Below, piece after piece: positions 51,081 through 59,440 of a stretch of 64,000 nt of DNA (position 1 is the stretch's first letter; the number at the start of each line of letters is the position of its first letter). Under the pieces are notes generated by a model. It had not been told where the DNA came from, did not search any database, and saw only the letters and a program-made list of their open reading frames with translations. The position numbers and the translations under genes are program-made. Source of the stretch: Hyphomonadaceae bacterium BRH_c29 (GTDB taxonomy: Bacteria; Pseudomonadota; Alphaproteobacteria; Caulobacterales; Hyphomonadaceae). Location of the stretch: NCBI GenBank assembly GCA_000961695.1, contig LADW01000077.1:95964-159963 (forward strand). Direction: 5' to 3'.

Positions 51081-51308
51081 ATGGCCAAGCGCCCCCCGAT
51101 CGGGAATCGCATCCGCGAGCTGCGCGAGCAGCATGGAAACATGAGCCAGGCGGCCCTTGCCGAAGCCATCGGCGTGACGCGCCAGACCGTGATCGCCATC
51201 GAACAGGGCCGCTACTCCCCGTCCCTCGAAAGCGCCTTCCGCATCTCACGCGTCTTCGACGTCGGCCTGGAAGACGCCTTCAGCTGGTTGGAAGCCCAAG
51301 ATAGCTGA
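51081..51308 (+). CDS. XRE-type helix-turn-helix regulator
   Basis: 75 aa, consisting almost only of the HTH_3 domain (IGNRIRELREQHGNMSQAALAEAIGVTRQTVIAIEQGRYSPSLESAF). Short regulators of this type (YgzD-like) usually repress their own operon. The start is 2 bp after the membrane protein stop. The 3' end overlaps the convergent TetR gene by 29 bp. Confidence 0.88.
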   Translation: MAKRPPIGNRIRELREQHGNMSQAALAEAIGVTRQTVIAIEQGRYSPSLESAFRISRVFDVGLEDAFSWLEAQDS

Positions 51309-51897
51309 GCACGGCATGGCGGATGCGGGCATTCAGATGCGCCCGGTCCGTCTCGCCATTCAAACCGGCGGCATCGGTGATGCCGTGGGCCAGCGCGAAG
51401 ACGTCCTGCGTCGTCGTATCGAGATCGAAGGGCAGGTCGATCTCGCTGCTCTCCAACAAATTACGAACCACCATGACGATCTTCTGCTTCGCCGCCTTCA
51501 AGCCGAAATCCTGACCGAGCCGGTGTTCTTCCAGATCGATCAGGCGCGCCAGCATGGGCCGGTCGAACTGGTGGCACACGGCCACATCGATCAGCGCATC
51601 GATACACTCGCGGATGGGCCGAGCGGTATAGCTGGCCCTCACCTCTTGCATGCGCGTCGCCATCAACTCGGAGTCTGACAGGACCAGCGCGGCGGTGATC
51701 GCGTCCTTGTTCGGGAAGTACTGGTAGAGCGATCCGACCGAGACGCCGGCGCGCTTTGCGATGGCGTTCGTCGTGTAACCGTCCAGCCCTTCACTTTCGA
51801 GAATGCGAGCCGCCGCTTCGAGGATGGCCTCGACGGTCGCGGCCGAGCGGGCCTGTACTGGTGACTTTCTGGGCTTTGGCAGCGTGTCTGGGGTCAT
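51280..51897 (-). CDS. TetR/AcrR family regulator
   Basis: 205 aa. N-terminal HTH near residues 17-63 (VEAILEAAARILESEGLDGYTTNAIAKRAGVSVGSLYQYFPNK). Divergent from an O-methyltransferase gene, with 78 bp between starts, so it probably controls that gene. The 3' end overlaps XRE by 29 bp, in the convergent direction. A partly palindromic stretch ATGCGAGCTATTGCTCAT (51916-51933) lies in the shared promoter region. Confidence 0.9.
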   Translation of the reverse strand: MTPDTLPKPRKSPVQARSAATVEAILEAAARILESEGLDGYTTNAIAKRAGVSVGSLYQYFPNKDAITAALVLSDSELMATRMQEVRASYTARPIRECIDALIDVAVCHQFDRPMLARLIDLEEHRLGQDFGLKAAKQKIVMVVRNLLESSEIDLPFDLDTTTQDVFALAHGITDAAGLNGETDRAHLNARIRHAVLSYLGLPTS

Positions 51898-51975
51898 GGT
51901 CGAATGCGAGTTTTAATGCGAGCTATTGCTCATATTTATAAAGGTAGGCGCAGAAGAGACAAAAGGAAAGCCGTC

Positions 51976-52683
51976 ATGCCTTTCGATTGCGAAGTCACCT
52001 CCGTCGCAAACCGCGGCCTGAACCATCCGGATGTGGTGCACACGCTGAAGCGGCTCCACCGCGAGGCCGCCCGCCGTGACGCCCGCGTCTTCGCACGCGC
52101 CCTGCCTGCCATCATTGCGGGCAAGTTCACCGGCCGGTCTACATTCGAGTCGGCAGAGCCCTACCTCTCGAAAGCCTTCATTCCGGTCTCCGAGGAGTTC
52201 GGCCGCTTCATGTACCTGACGGCCCTCTCCCGACAGGCCCGGAACATTGTCGAGTTCGGCTCATCCTACGGCATTTCGTCGATCTACCTGGCCGCCGCCG
52301 CGCGGGAGATGGACGGTTTCTTCACCGGCAGCGAGATGGACGCCGAAAAGACCCGGATCGCCGTCGCGAACCTGCACGAGGCGGGCCTGTCACGCTGGTC
52401 GGACATTCGCGAGGGCGACGCGCTGGAAAGCCTCGCCCCGCTGGAAGGCCCGGTGGACTTTCTGTTCCTGGACGGCTGGAAAGACCTCTACATCCCGGTC
52501 CTGAAGCTGATGGAGCCGAAACTTGCCCCCGGCGCCGTGATCTTTGCCGACAATATCCGGAGCTTCCGCAAGACGCTGAAGCCCTTTGTCGACTATGTTT
52601 CAGACGGCGCGAATGGCTATGAAAGCACCATTCTGGGCATTGGCAGCGGCGTGTCCCTCTCCGTCTGGCACGGAAAAAGTTAA
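51976..52683 (+). CDS. class I SAM-dependent O-methyltransferase
   Basis: 235 aa from ATG 51976 with AAGGAAAG upstream; the track ORF begins 24 codons earlier without an SD. SAM motif I: NIVEFGSSYGISSIYLA; acidic motif II in GSEMD; FLFLDGWKDLYIPVL and VIFADNIRSFRK as in catechol/caffeoyl-CoA-type O-methyltransferases. Metal-dependent methyl transfer is likely. Divergent from a TetR regulator. Substrate not predictable. Confidence 0.85.
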   Translation: MPFDCEVTSVANRGLNHPDVVHTLKRLHREAARRDARVFARALPAIIAGKFTGRSTFESAEPYLSKAFIPVSEEFGRFMYLTALSRQARNIVEFGSSYGISSIYLAAAAREMDGFFTGSEMDAEKTRIAVANLHEAGLSRWSDIREGDALESLAPLEGPVDFLFLDGWKDLYIPVLKLMEPKLAPGAVIFADNIRSFRKTLKPFVDYVSDGANGYESTILGIGSGVSLSVWHGKS

Positions 52684-52703
52684 GCCCCGTTAAAACTCCG
52701 TAT

Positions 52704-52738
52704 TGACAATCATTCGCAGTGACTGCAAATGGTTCTCA
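52704..52738. promoter_or_regulatory. two Fur-box-like sites over the bfd start
   Basis: TGACAATCATTCGCA (52704-52718; reverse TGCGAATGATTGTCA) and TGCAAATGGTTCTCA (52724-52738), each a 15-bp 7-1-7 Fur-type site. A -35 TTGACA at 52703-52708 overlaps the first. The predicted start site falls at the ATG, so the message may be leaderless. Iron-bound Fur would repress. Confidence 0.72.
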
Positions 52739-52938
52739 TGATCATTTGTGTCTGCAACGCCATTAACTGCAAGAGTGTGCGCGCCGCCGTCGAGGCCGGT
52801 GCGGACAATCCGAGAGCCGTGCAGGCGCACCATGGCTGCAGGTTCCAGTGCGGCAAATGCCGGTCGTCCATCGGCGAAATGATCGCCGACACGTCGAATG
52901 ATCGCGGCCCGGCACCGTCCCTGATGGCGGCTGAGTAG
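52738..52938 (+). CDS. bfd: bacterioferritin-associated ferredoxin
   Basis: 66 aa. With the start at 52738 the cysteines fall at 4, 6, 38 and 41 (CVC ... QCGKC), exactly the 2Fe-2S ligands of E. coli Bfd. The track start (52729) would shift them by three. Bfd reduces bacterioferritin to release stored iron. Two Fur-like sites overlap the start region and no SD is present. Bacterioferritin is encoded 1.8 kb downstream, with a protease gene on the opposite strand between. Confidence 0.92.
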   Translation: MIICVCNAINCKSVRAAVEAGADNPRAVQAHHGCRFQCGKCRSSIGEMIADTSNDRGPAPSLMAAE

Positions 52939-52944
52939 AAAACC

Positions 52945-54474
52945 CTATTTGACGCCAAGCGTTGTCAGGCTGGTCACGTGGTGACGTAGCCAGGCCTCGT
53001 CGACATATTCATACCCGCAATCACCGCGCAATTTGCCCCACGAATTGCGGATGATGAAATAGCCCTTTCCCGCAGGAGCAGGCGCGCCTTCGGACAGGTT
53101 TCCTTTTGGGACATATCCAACAATCAGCACGGCATGGCCCGATGACTGGGTCTTGTCGCTCGAACTGTACTTCAGATATCCTTTCGGCAGGGAAGCCATA
53201 TAGCTGTCACTGACTGAAATGGATGCCATGACCGGCGCGATCCTCAGTTTTGCCGGTAATTGCTGCTGGACGGCATACGTCTTCCACGAAGCCCCACTCC
53301 ACACGATCGAAGACCGGCCATGGGCGTTGATATTGTCCGCCGCGAAATTCATTGGCGGGTAGTGATACTTGAACTCGACCACGTAGCCGGACGAGGGACT
53401 GTTCGTCATGTGCGGATTGTCCTGCTTCCCCTGAAAGTTCAGCTCGGTGCAGTAGCCTGAATATCCGTCACAGGCCTTGGGATAGACATCGTCATACATC
53501 GCACCGGTACCGCGTGTGTCCACAGTGGTGATCATGTTCCGGGACGGATTATACGGCCAGGCCATCTCACGTCCGAAACTGGTTCCGAGATTGTCGAACC
53601 GCTTCACGCTCATATAGAGAGGCAGACCCTCGCGATACTTGGCATATCCCGTCAGGATTTCGGCCCTCAGATACGTGAATTGTTCGGACAGATTGTATCT
53701 CTGCTTCCGCTTCATGTTCGCGCGCATTTCGATATTCGCGGTGAGCGCGAACGCGGCGCAGGATCCACGCCTTCCCTGATTCCGGATGCAGTTCAGGTAG
53801 GGTTTCATCGGGAAGCTCCACTTCGCGAGCAGTCCGTTTGCGTTCGGCGTACAGGAGGTGGATCCGTCGGTGATCGTGCGCGGCGTGCCACGCTCCACCG
53901 TGCAGACGGAGGCCGCAGCAGCCGACGTCTCCGGCTCGCCATAGAAACCGGATGAGGCGGACGCCTCGTCGTAAACCTCGGTCAGGGCTGGCAGGAGCTG
54001 CGATGTGCTGAGCTTTGTGTTGCGGACAATTTTCAACGCCCTGTCGCGGAACGGCTCGGGCAGGTCGGCGGCGCTGCCGGCAAGCGTTTCACGAAAAGCC
54101 TTGTCGTCCCGTGCGATCTGCGCCGTGGAGCCAAGGTCTGCGAGCACATCGACCGCCGGGTTCAGACGCACATCATAGACGGCGCCCTTCGCGAACCTGC
54201 CGGTATCCAGACGGGCGACATAGTCTGCCAGCGCACCATCACGCAGCGCGGCAGTGATCGCGTCGAGATCCTTCGTCTGGATATAGTCGCCCACCTCTTT
54301 CGGGTTTGCCCGCAGATAGGCGACGCCGGCACGGACAGCCGCCTCATACTCGCGGTCAGCAGCGGCATCATCCGCTTCTGAAATCGTGAAGACATCCCCG
54401 TCTTCCTGAGCCAGGGCGCCCTGCCCGGCCGTCAGCATGGCAAAAGCTGCGAGAACCTGTTTCCAGTGCTTCAT
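52945..54474 (-). CDS. secreted papain-like (C1) cysteine protease
   Basis: 509 aa from ATG 54474 with GGAG 6 nt upstream. Signal peptide ending ALA-Q. Residues 25-220 are a predicted helical/acidic region, possibly a propeptide. The catalytic domain is complete: NQGRRGSCAAFA (Gln233, Cys239), GHAVLIVGY (His447), IIRNSWG (Asn477). Likely processed and active in the periplasm or outside the cell. The long N-terminal portion is not a recognisable cathepsin propeptide. A serpin is encoded 5 kb away, and some serpins inhibit papain-type enzymes. Confidence 0.9.
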   Translation of the reverse strand: MKHWKQVLAAFAMLTAGQGALAQEDGDVFTISEADDAAADREYEAAVRAGVAYLRANPKEVGDYIQTKDLDAITAALRDGALADYVARLDTGRFAKGAVYDVRLNPAVDVLADLGSTAQIARDDKAFRETLAGSAADLPEPFRDRALKIVRNTKLSTSQLLPALTEVYDEASASSGFYGEPETSAAAASVCTVERGTPRTITDGSTSCTPNANGLLAKWSFPMKPYLNCIRNQGRRGSCAAFALTANIEMRANMKRKQRYNLSEQFTYLRAEILTGYAKYREGLPLYMSVKRFDNLGTSFGREMAWPYNPSRNMITTVDTRGTGAMYDDVYPKACDGYSGYCTELNFQGKQDNPHMTNSPSSGYVVEFKYHYPPMNFAADNINAHGRSSIVWSGASWKTYAVQQQLPAKLRIAPVMASISVSDSYMASLPKGYLKYSSSDKTQSSGHAVLIVGYVPKGNLSEGAPAPAGKGYFIIRNSWGKLRGDCGYEYVDEAWLRHHVTSLTTLGVK

Positions 54475-54627
54475 CTTTGTCTCCAACAACTTGGCCGGGG
54501 CGCCCGTTCACACTGGCCTTCTGGAATCAATCACGTCGCCCGCAGGCAAACTCCGCCATCAGGGCATACGGACCAGAGCAGTAGGGGACGGCCCTGCAGT
54601 GTCGCCTCCGAGTTGCCCCTATGCTTG

Positions 54628-54644
54628 GTGAGACTGTGTCTCAC
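54628..54644. promoter_or_regulatory. 17-bp perfect palindrome GTGAGACTGTGTCTCAC
   Basis: GTGAGAC-TGT-GTCTCAC, in the 280-bp gap between the C1 protease gene (minus) and bfr (plus). Likely an operator for one or both. No Fur consensus match. The rest of the gap has only an AT-rich stretch (TTGATTTAATTAGG) near bfr that may be part of its promoter. Confidence 0.5.
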
Positions 54645-54754
54645 TATCATATGCATTTGATTTAATTAGGTTTTTCCTTGCCGTTCCGCCCCAATCAGCC
54701 TATCTGCTACGTATATTCACGTAGGCATTCCGATAGCATTGAAGGAGCTCCCCC

Positions 54755-55243
54755 ATGAAAGGCGACAAGAAGGTCATCGAATACCTGAACAAGGCGCTGA
54801 AGAACGAGCTCACCGCGATCAACCAGTATTTCCTGCACGCGCGCATTCTGCAGGACTGGGGCGTCTCCAAGCTGGGCGCGAAGGAACACAAGGAATCGAT
54901 TGAGGAAATGGAGCATGCCGACTGGCTGATCCAGCGCGTCCTCTTCCTTGGCGGCCTGCCGAATCTGCAGGATCTGGGCAAGCTCAATATCGGCGAAAGC
55001 GTGCTCGAAATCCTCGAATGCGACCTGAAGCTGGAAAACCTGGCGATCCCGCTGCTGCGCGAAGCTATGGCCTATAGCGAGTCCGTTCAGGACTATGTCA
55101 GCCGCGACCTGTTCGGAAAAATTCTCCACAATGAGGAAGAACATGTCGATTTCCTCGAGACCCAGTTCGAGCTGATCGAACGCATCGGCATCGAGCGCTA
55201 CACCATGCTCCAGTCCGAAGCGAACGCCTCGCCGGGAAGCTGA
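54755..55243 (+). CDS. bfr: bacterioferritin
   Basis: 162 aa, normal length. Diiron ligands E18, E51, H54, E94, E127 and H130 are all present at the canonical positions, and haem ligand M52 is in EEMEHADWL. The protein forms 24-mers storing ferric iron. AGGAG is 7 nt upstream of the ATG. Its release partner bfd lies upstream on the same strand. The gene ends 15 bp before the second 11-bp repeat array. Confidence 0.96.
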   Translation: MKGDKKVIEYLNKALKNELTAINQYFLHARILQDWGVSKLGAKEHKESIEEMEHADWLIQRVLFLGGLPNLQDLGKLNIGESVLEILECDLKLENLAIPLLREAMAYSESVQDYVSRDLFGKILHNEEEHVDFLETQFELIERIGIERYTMLQSEANASPGS

Positions 55244-55258
55244 TTTCCGGCCGGCGGC

Positions 55259-55303
55259 ACCGTATAAAACACACTATAAACACCGTGTAAGCACCGTATA
55301 AAC
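55259..55303. repeat. four-unit 11-bp array (copy B)
   Basis: Units ACCGTATAAAAC, ACACTATAAAC, ACCGTGTAAGC and ACCGTATAAAC, in the same 12-11-11-11 register as copy A at 13534-13578. The first unit is identical in both. It lies between the stop of bfr (plus) and the stop of the DUF4105 gene (minus), the same convergent context as copy A. Confidence 0.85.
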
Positions 55304-55319
55304 GGACCCCGGAACCGGC

Positions 55320-56135
55320 TCATTCCGCCGCGGCGATGAGTGCTGCGTTGAAGGCCGGTTCGGGCAAAGCCGCCATCTCGCGCACCGTTTCATCCACACG
55401 GGCCCGCGCGCGCACCGCTTCGAACCCGCCTTCCCCCTTGATCCGCCCCAGCCGGTAGAGCCCGGCATCGGCGCCGCCGGTCAGGATGAAGGCCGGATCC
55501 CAGGGCAGCCTGGCTGCCTTGGCGAGTTCGTTCGTGCAGTTCGAGGTCAGCGTGTTGTAGAAACGCGGGCGGTGTTCGATGGAGACCGTTTTCTCCAGCA
55601 GCGCGGTGAGATAGGCCTCTGCCTCACCCTGGCTGAGCGCCAGCGGGTACATATAGAGTTCCCGGTCCATCATGACGGCGCGCCTTGTCATCAGGTCGCG
55701 CGGACTGGCCCAGTAATACATCAGCTCATACTTGTTGAACGCACCGGCCAGGGCGGAATACTGCTCCCGCGTTTCCTTGCGCGCCTCGATGGTGAGGCCG
55801 ACCAGATCCCCTTCCCCGAATTCGAACAAGATGAATGTGTGCGCCATGAGCTTCAGGCCCGGATGCGGCTCCATCACGAACCAGACGCGGCGGACATCCG
55901 AGATCTGATGCGGCGGCACAGCGGTCCAGACCCTCTCGTCCGGATCATCTTCCGTATACGTCCAGTCCCCATAGGGGGCGATGGAGAAAACCCCATCCGC
56001 CAGATCAACATGCGGCAGGCGGGAAAGATGGGGATACCAGTCCCGGTCATGCCGCGGCTGTTTCGCCATCACGGCGATCAGGAACACACAGAGCGACGCC
56101 GCCACCGCACAAAGGACCGGGGCGACCCAGCGCAT
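55320..56135 (-). CDS. DUF4105 membrane protein
   Basis: 271 aa from MRWVAPVLC at 56135; the track ORF (385 aa) runs into the upstream gene. An N-terminal TM segment (VLCAVAASLCVFLIAVM) is followed by a domain with LPHVDLADGVFSIAPYGD, MYYWASPRDLMTRRAV and NTLTSNCTNELAK. This last motif is typical of DUF4105, a predicted envelope family of unknown activity. It starts 5 nt after the upstream FMN enzyme's stop, suggesting co-translation. Confidence 0.82.
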   Translation of the reverse strand: MRWVAPVLCAVAASLCVFLIAVMAKQPRHDRDWYPHLSRLPHVDLADGVFSIAPYGDWTYTEDDPDERVWTAVPPHQISDVRRVWFVMEPHPGLKLMAHTFILFEFGEGDLVGLTIEARKETREQYSALAGAFNKYELMYYWASPRDLMTRRAVMMDRELYMYPLALSQGEAEAYLTALLEKTVSIEHRPRFYNTLTSNCTNELAKAARLPWDPAFILTGGADAGLYRLGRIKGEGGFEAVRARARVDETVREMAALPEPAFNAALIAAAE

Positions 56136-56140
56136 GGGGG

Positions 56141-57733
56141 TCAGCGGCTCGCCGGCTTGAAACTGTCGGCCTGCGCCATCGCCCATTCGCTGGCGAGGTG
56201 CGTACCTTCCGCATCCGACAGGAGCTGGCCACGCGCGAGCAGATCGTACGCCTCGTCTGCCGGGCGGGCGATGTCTTCGGTCACCCGGTGCATGATATGG
56301 CGCGGGGTGAGTTCGCCCGGATGCTTGCAGCCGGCCGCGCCGACCACTTCCATCAGCGCTTTCACCGTGTTGCGCTGGAAATTTGCAACGCGCACCGCCT
56401 TGTCCGACACGTCCAGCCCGTGCTGACGGCTCGGGTCTGAGGTCGCGATGCCGGTCGGGCACGTATTGTTGTGGCAATTGAGCGACTGGATGCAGCCCAG
56501 CGAAAACATGAAGCCGCGCGCCGTATTCACCCAGTCCGCACCGAGCGCCATGGAGGAGGCAATCGCAAAGGCGCTGATCTGCTTACCAGAACAGGCAAGA
56601 CGGATTTCATCCTTGAGGCCCGTGCCGACCAGCGCGTTGCGGGTCAGGATCAGGCCCTGACGCAATGGCGCGCCGACATGGTCGAGGAATTCGGCCGGGG
56701 CCGCGCCTGTGCCACCCTCCCCGCCATCAACGACCATGAAGTCCAGCCGGACACCCGTCGCCAGCATCGCCTTGCAAAGCGCCAGCACTTCCCAGCGATT
56801 GCCGACCGCGAATTTCGCGCCGACCGGCTTGCCGCCGGACAGCTCGCGCAGCTTCGCGACGAACTCCATCATTTCGGTCGGCGTGGAGAAGGCCGAATGC
56901 CCCGGCGGTGAGATACAGGTCTGCCCCACTTCAATACCGCGCGCTTCGGCGATGGCATGGGTTACCTTCGCGCCGGGCAAGACGCCGCCATGGCCGGGCT
57001 TGGCGCCCTGGCTCAATTTGATCTCGATCATCTTGATCTGCGGATCGGAAGCGACGTCTTTGAATCTCTCCGCATCGAACGTGCCGTCCGGCGCACGGCA
57101 GCCGAAGTAACCTGATCCGATTTCCCAGACGAGATCGCCCCCGCCCTTGCGGTGGAAGCGCGAGACACCGCCCTCACCCGTATCGTGATAGAAGCCGCCG
57201 CGCTTTGCGCCGGTCGACAGGGCTTCGATCGCGTGGGCGCCGAGCGCGCCATAGCTCATCGCAGAAATGTTGAGCACGCTGGCGGAATAAGGCTGCGCCG
57301 TGCCGGGCGCGCCGACCATGACGCGTGGATCGGTTTCGTCGCAATGCACCGCCGCCATGGAATGGGCCAGCCATTCATAGGGCGGACGGTCCATGTCCAG
57401 ATGGCTGCCGAAGGGCTCGACCGAGGTCACATCCTTGGCGCGGCGATAGATCATCGCGCGGTCTTCATGATTGAAGGGCCGGCCCTCGGTTTCGCTTTCG
57501 ACGATGTAGGATCGCAGGAAGGGCCGCATTTCCTCCGCCAGCCAGCGAATGCGCGACAGAAGCGGATAGTTGCGCCACAGCGTATGGCGTCGCTGTACCA
57601 GGTCCGACAGACCCAGCAGCGTGAGCAGTCCGGCCAGAATGGCCGCGATCTGCGCAAGCGATCCGGTAGACCAGAAAAACACACCGCCGATAAAAATCAG
57701 CGCAACGATGATCAATGCTGAATAGCGTGACAT
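56141..57733 (-). CDS. FMN-binding glutamate synthase family protein
   Basis: 530 aa. Two N-terminal TM segments (about 5-23 and 27-46), then the FMN-barrel of glutamate synthase large subunit: GAKPGHGGVLPGAKV, CISPPGHSAFSTPTEM, MVVDGGEGGTGAAPAEF and CHNNTCPTGIA with its 3Fe-4S-like cysteines. No glutamine amidotransferase domain and no GltD partner beside it, so it is not a full GOGAT. Members of this family are membrane-anchored and of uncertain substrate. Followed by DUF4105 in the same transcript. Confidence 0.88.
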   Translation of the reverse strand: MSRYSALIIVALIFIGGVFFWSTGSLAQIAAILAGLLTLLGLSDLVQRRHTLWRNYPLLSRIRWLAEEMRPFLRSYIVESETEGRPFNHEDRAMIYRRAKDVTSVEPFGSHLDMDRPPYEWLAHSMAAVHCDETDPRVMVGAPGTAQPYSASVLNISAMSYGALGAHAIEALSTGAKRGGFYHDTGEGGVSRFHRKGGGDLVWEIGSGYFGCRAPDGTFDAERFKDVASDPQIKMIEIKLSQGAKPGHGGVLPGAKVTHAIAEARGIEVGQTCISPPGHSAFSTPTEMMEFVAKLRELSGGKPVGAKFAVGNRWEVLALCKAMLATGVRLDFMVVDGGEGGTGAAPAEFLDHVGAPLRQGLILTRNALVGTGLKDEIRLACSGKQISAFAIASSMALGADWVNTARGFMFSLGCIQSLNCHNNTCPTGIATSDPSRQHGLDVSDKAVRVANFQRNTVKALMEVVGAAGCKHPGELTPRHIMHRVTEDIARPADEAYDLLARGQLLSDAEGTHLASEWAMAQADSFKPASR

Positions 57734-57851
57734 GGGTGTCTGGAGCCCTCCCGGCAGATTCCCGATTAAGCAAGCCTAGCGGGCTCCGCAGAAGTGTGGA
57801 AGACCTGCACGCAGGGGGGCGGTGTTCCCTGCCCGTATGAAAGGATCCGTT

Positions 57852-58751
57852 ATGAAGCCCGTTGTGTCTCTTGCGATTGCTCTTCTTGTTGCTGCGCCTG
57901 CAGCATTTGCCCAATCCGGCTCGCCGACGGGCGGACGCGATTACCAGGAAGACGTCTACGTCACGCCCTACTGGACGCGCATGCCGGTTATCGAAGCCAT
58001 TGGCCGCGCCAACATGCAGGTCGCGCCAAACCGCGCGTCTTTCTCGGTGACCTATCTGGAAACCGACAAGAATGCCGAAGATGCGATGAAGCTGGCCGTG
58101 CAGCGCGGCAAGCTTGCCTACGAGACCGCCAAGAAGATCGCAGGCGACAAGGCCATCGTGCAATCCTCCGTGTCGGTTGATGCCTATTACGAGCAGTATC
58201 GCGACAAGGACGGCAACAAGATCGAGAATGATCGCGCTGACAAGATCGCAGGCTATGAAGCACGCGTTTCTTTGAGCGTGCTCGTCGAAGATATTTCCGT
58301 TGCCGGCAAGGCCCGCGCAGGCGTGCTGGCGCTTGGCCCGGAAAGCTCCACGCCGCTCAACACCTATCTGGAGGCAACAACGGAAATGAACCGCGCCGCT
58401 TATGAAGCCGCGGTGTCTGATGGGGCTGCGCGCGCAAAGGCAACCGCAGAGGCGGCCGGTTCAAAACTCGGCAAGCTTCTGGCCGTGCAGGAAGGCAGCG
58501 GGCCGTGTCTTGGCCGCTGGTCAACAAATGCCGGAACGGATGACGACTACTATTATCGCTCTGCCGGCGCGCCGCCGCCTCCGCCTGCCCCGATGGCGAG
58601 CATGGACTCGGTTGTCGTGACAGCGGCCAAGATCGGCCGCAAGAACGTGACCATCACGCAGGCAGACATTGATGCACTCGATCTGCCGTCTGACACGCGC
58701 AAGCAATCCATTTCTTCCAGTGTCTGCATGATTTACGCATCCGGTAATTGA
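57852..58751 (+). CDS. SIMPL (DUF541) domain secreted protein
   Basis: 299 aa from ATG 57852 with AAAGGA upstream; the track ORF is 10 codons longer. Signal peptide AAPAAFAQ. The DUF541/SIMPL fold is evident: EAIGRANMQVAPNRASFSVTYL with repeated charged helices and a C-terminal QSISSSVCMIYASGN. A Tyr/Pro-rich insert (DDDYYYRSAGAPPPPPAPM) lies before the last strands. The family has variable oxidative-stress or envelope roles. Divergent from the FMN enzyme. Confidence 0.85.
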   Translation: MKPVVSLAIALLVAAPAAFAQSGSPTGGRDYQEDVYVTPYWTRMPVIEAIGRANMQVAPNRASFSVTYLETDKNAEDAMKLAVQRGKLAYETAKKIAGDKAIVQSSVSVDAYYEQYRDKDGNKIENDRADKIAGYEARVSLSVLVEDISVAGKARAGVLALGPESSTPLNTYLEATTEMNRAAYEAAVSDGAARAKATAEAAGSKLGKLLAVQEGSGPCLGRWSTNAGTDDDYYYRSAGAPPPPPAPMASMDSVVVTAAKIGRKNVTITQADIDALDLPSDTRKQSISSSVCMIYASGN

Positions 58752-58786
58752 CACATCATCCGAATACGGATCTTATAAAAGTTCAC

Positions 58787-58820
58787 AACCCTGCGCGATT
58801 CCTGATCGTGCAGGGTTGTT
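58787..58820 (+). terminator. intrinsic terminator of SIMPL gene
   Basis: AACCCTGC-G-CGAT pairs with ATCG-T-GCAGGGTT (58787-58817), followed by GTTTCC. Confidence 0.8.
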
Positions 58821-58861
58821 TCCTTGTGGAAATCGTGGCTTGGGTCTTTTCACGTTTCATT

Positions 58862-58889
58862 TTGATTCGTGAACAGTGCTGCGTAATCT
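58862..58889 (+). promoter_or_regulatory. promoter of the DUF2853 gene
   Basis: TTGATT, 16 bp, TAATCT; a CCCGT-ATG-ACGGG hairpin (58900-58912) then lies in the 5' UTR before GAGGAG. Good match to a sigma70 promoter. Confidence 0.6.
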
Positions 58890-58932
58890 GAAAATCACGC
58901 CCGTATGACGGGCCCATAGAGGAGACTCTCCC

Positions 58933-59361
58933 ATGGCAAAAGCAACCAAGCCTAAAAAAGCTGCTGCGCCGAAGAAAGTAACTGCACCCGCTGCAGTCGC
59001 AAAGCCTGCAAAGGCTCCGTCGCAAAAAGAAGTGCTGATGGAAAAATATATCGCCGACCTGAAAGAGAAGGTTGGTGAAGCACGTCCTGACATGGCGCTG
59101 CTCGAAGGCGCCGTGAAAGCGTGCGGTCCTTCGATCTACAAATCTGACTCTGCAACGGTCGCCGCGTCGTCGAAAGACGAAATGGCCCGCATCAAGAAAA
59201 CCTTCATTGCGAAGAAGCTTGGTGTGACCGACGAAGCCAAGGCCGATGCGGCTCTGGCAGAAGCCATCGAAAAGTATGGCCGCTCGGTGCGCGCAAAGCA
59301 TCGCCCGGTGGTCTACTATCTCGTTGCCAAGGCGCTGCGCAAAGGCTCCGTGCTGAAGTAA
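58933..59361 (+). CDS. DUF2853 family protein
   Basis: 142 aa. Residues 1-32 are Ala/Lys/Pro-rich (KPKKAAAPKKVTAPAAVAKP), like a histone H1-type tail, then a DUF2853 domain (DMALLEGAVKACGPSIYKSD, TFIAKKLGVTDEAKADAAL, RPVVYYLVAKALRKGSVL). DUF2853 is a small helical family of unknown function. The basic tail raises a DNA- or RNA-binding possibility. GGAG lies 8 nt upstream, and a strong promoter and terminator flank it, so it is a monocistronic gene. Confidence 0.87.
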   Translation: MAKATKPKKAAAPKKVTAPAAVAKPAKAPSQKEVLMEKYIADLKEKVGEARPDMALLEGAVKACGPSIYKSDSATVAASSKDEMARIKKTFIAKKLGVTDEAKADAALAEAIEKYGRSVRAKHRPVVYYLVAKALRKGSVLK

Positions 59362-59382
59362 GCGATCTTCCGGAAACGGAAA

Positions 59383-59422
59383 AAAGCCGGGCCAGCTTGC
59401 GCTGCGCCCGGCTTTCCTTTTT
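59383..59422 (+). terminator. intrinsic terminator of the DUF2853 gene
   Basis: AAAGCCGGGC pairs with GCCCGGCTTT around a 13-nt loop, followed by CCTTTTT. Because the stem is symmetric with A-rich and T-rich flanks it could also end the convergent acyl-CoA dehydrogenase transcript. Confidence 0.9.
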
Positions 59423-59440
59423 GCCCGAAGGTATTTCGGC

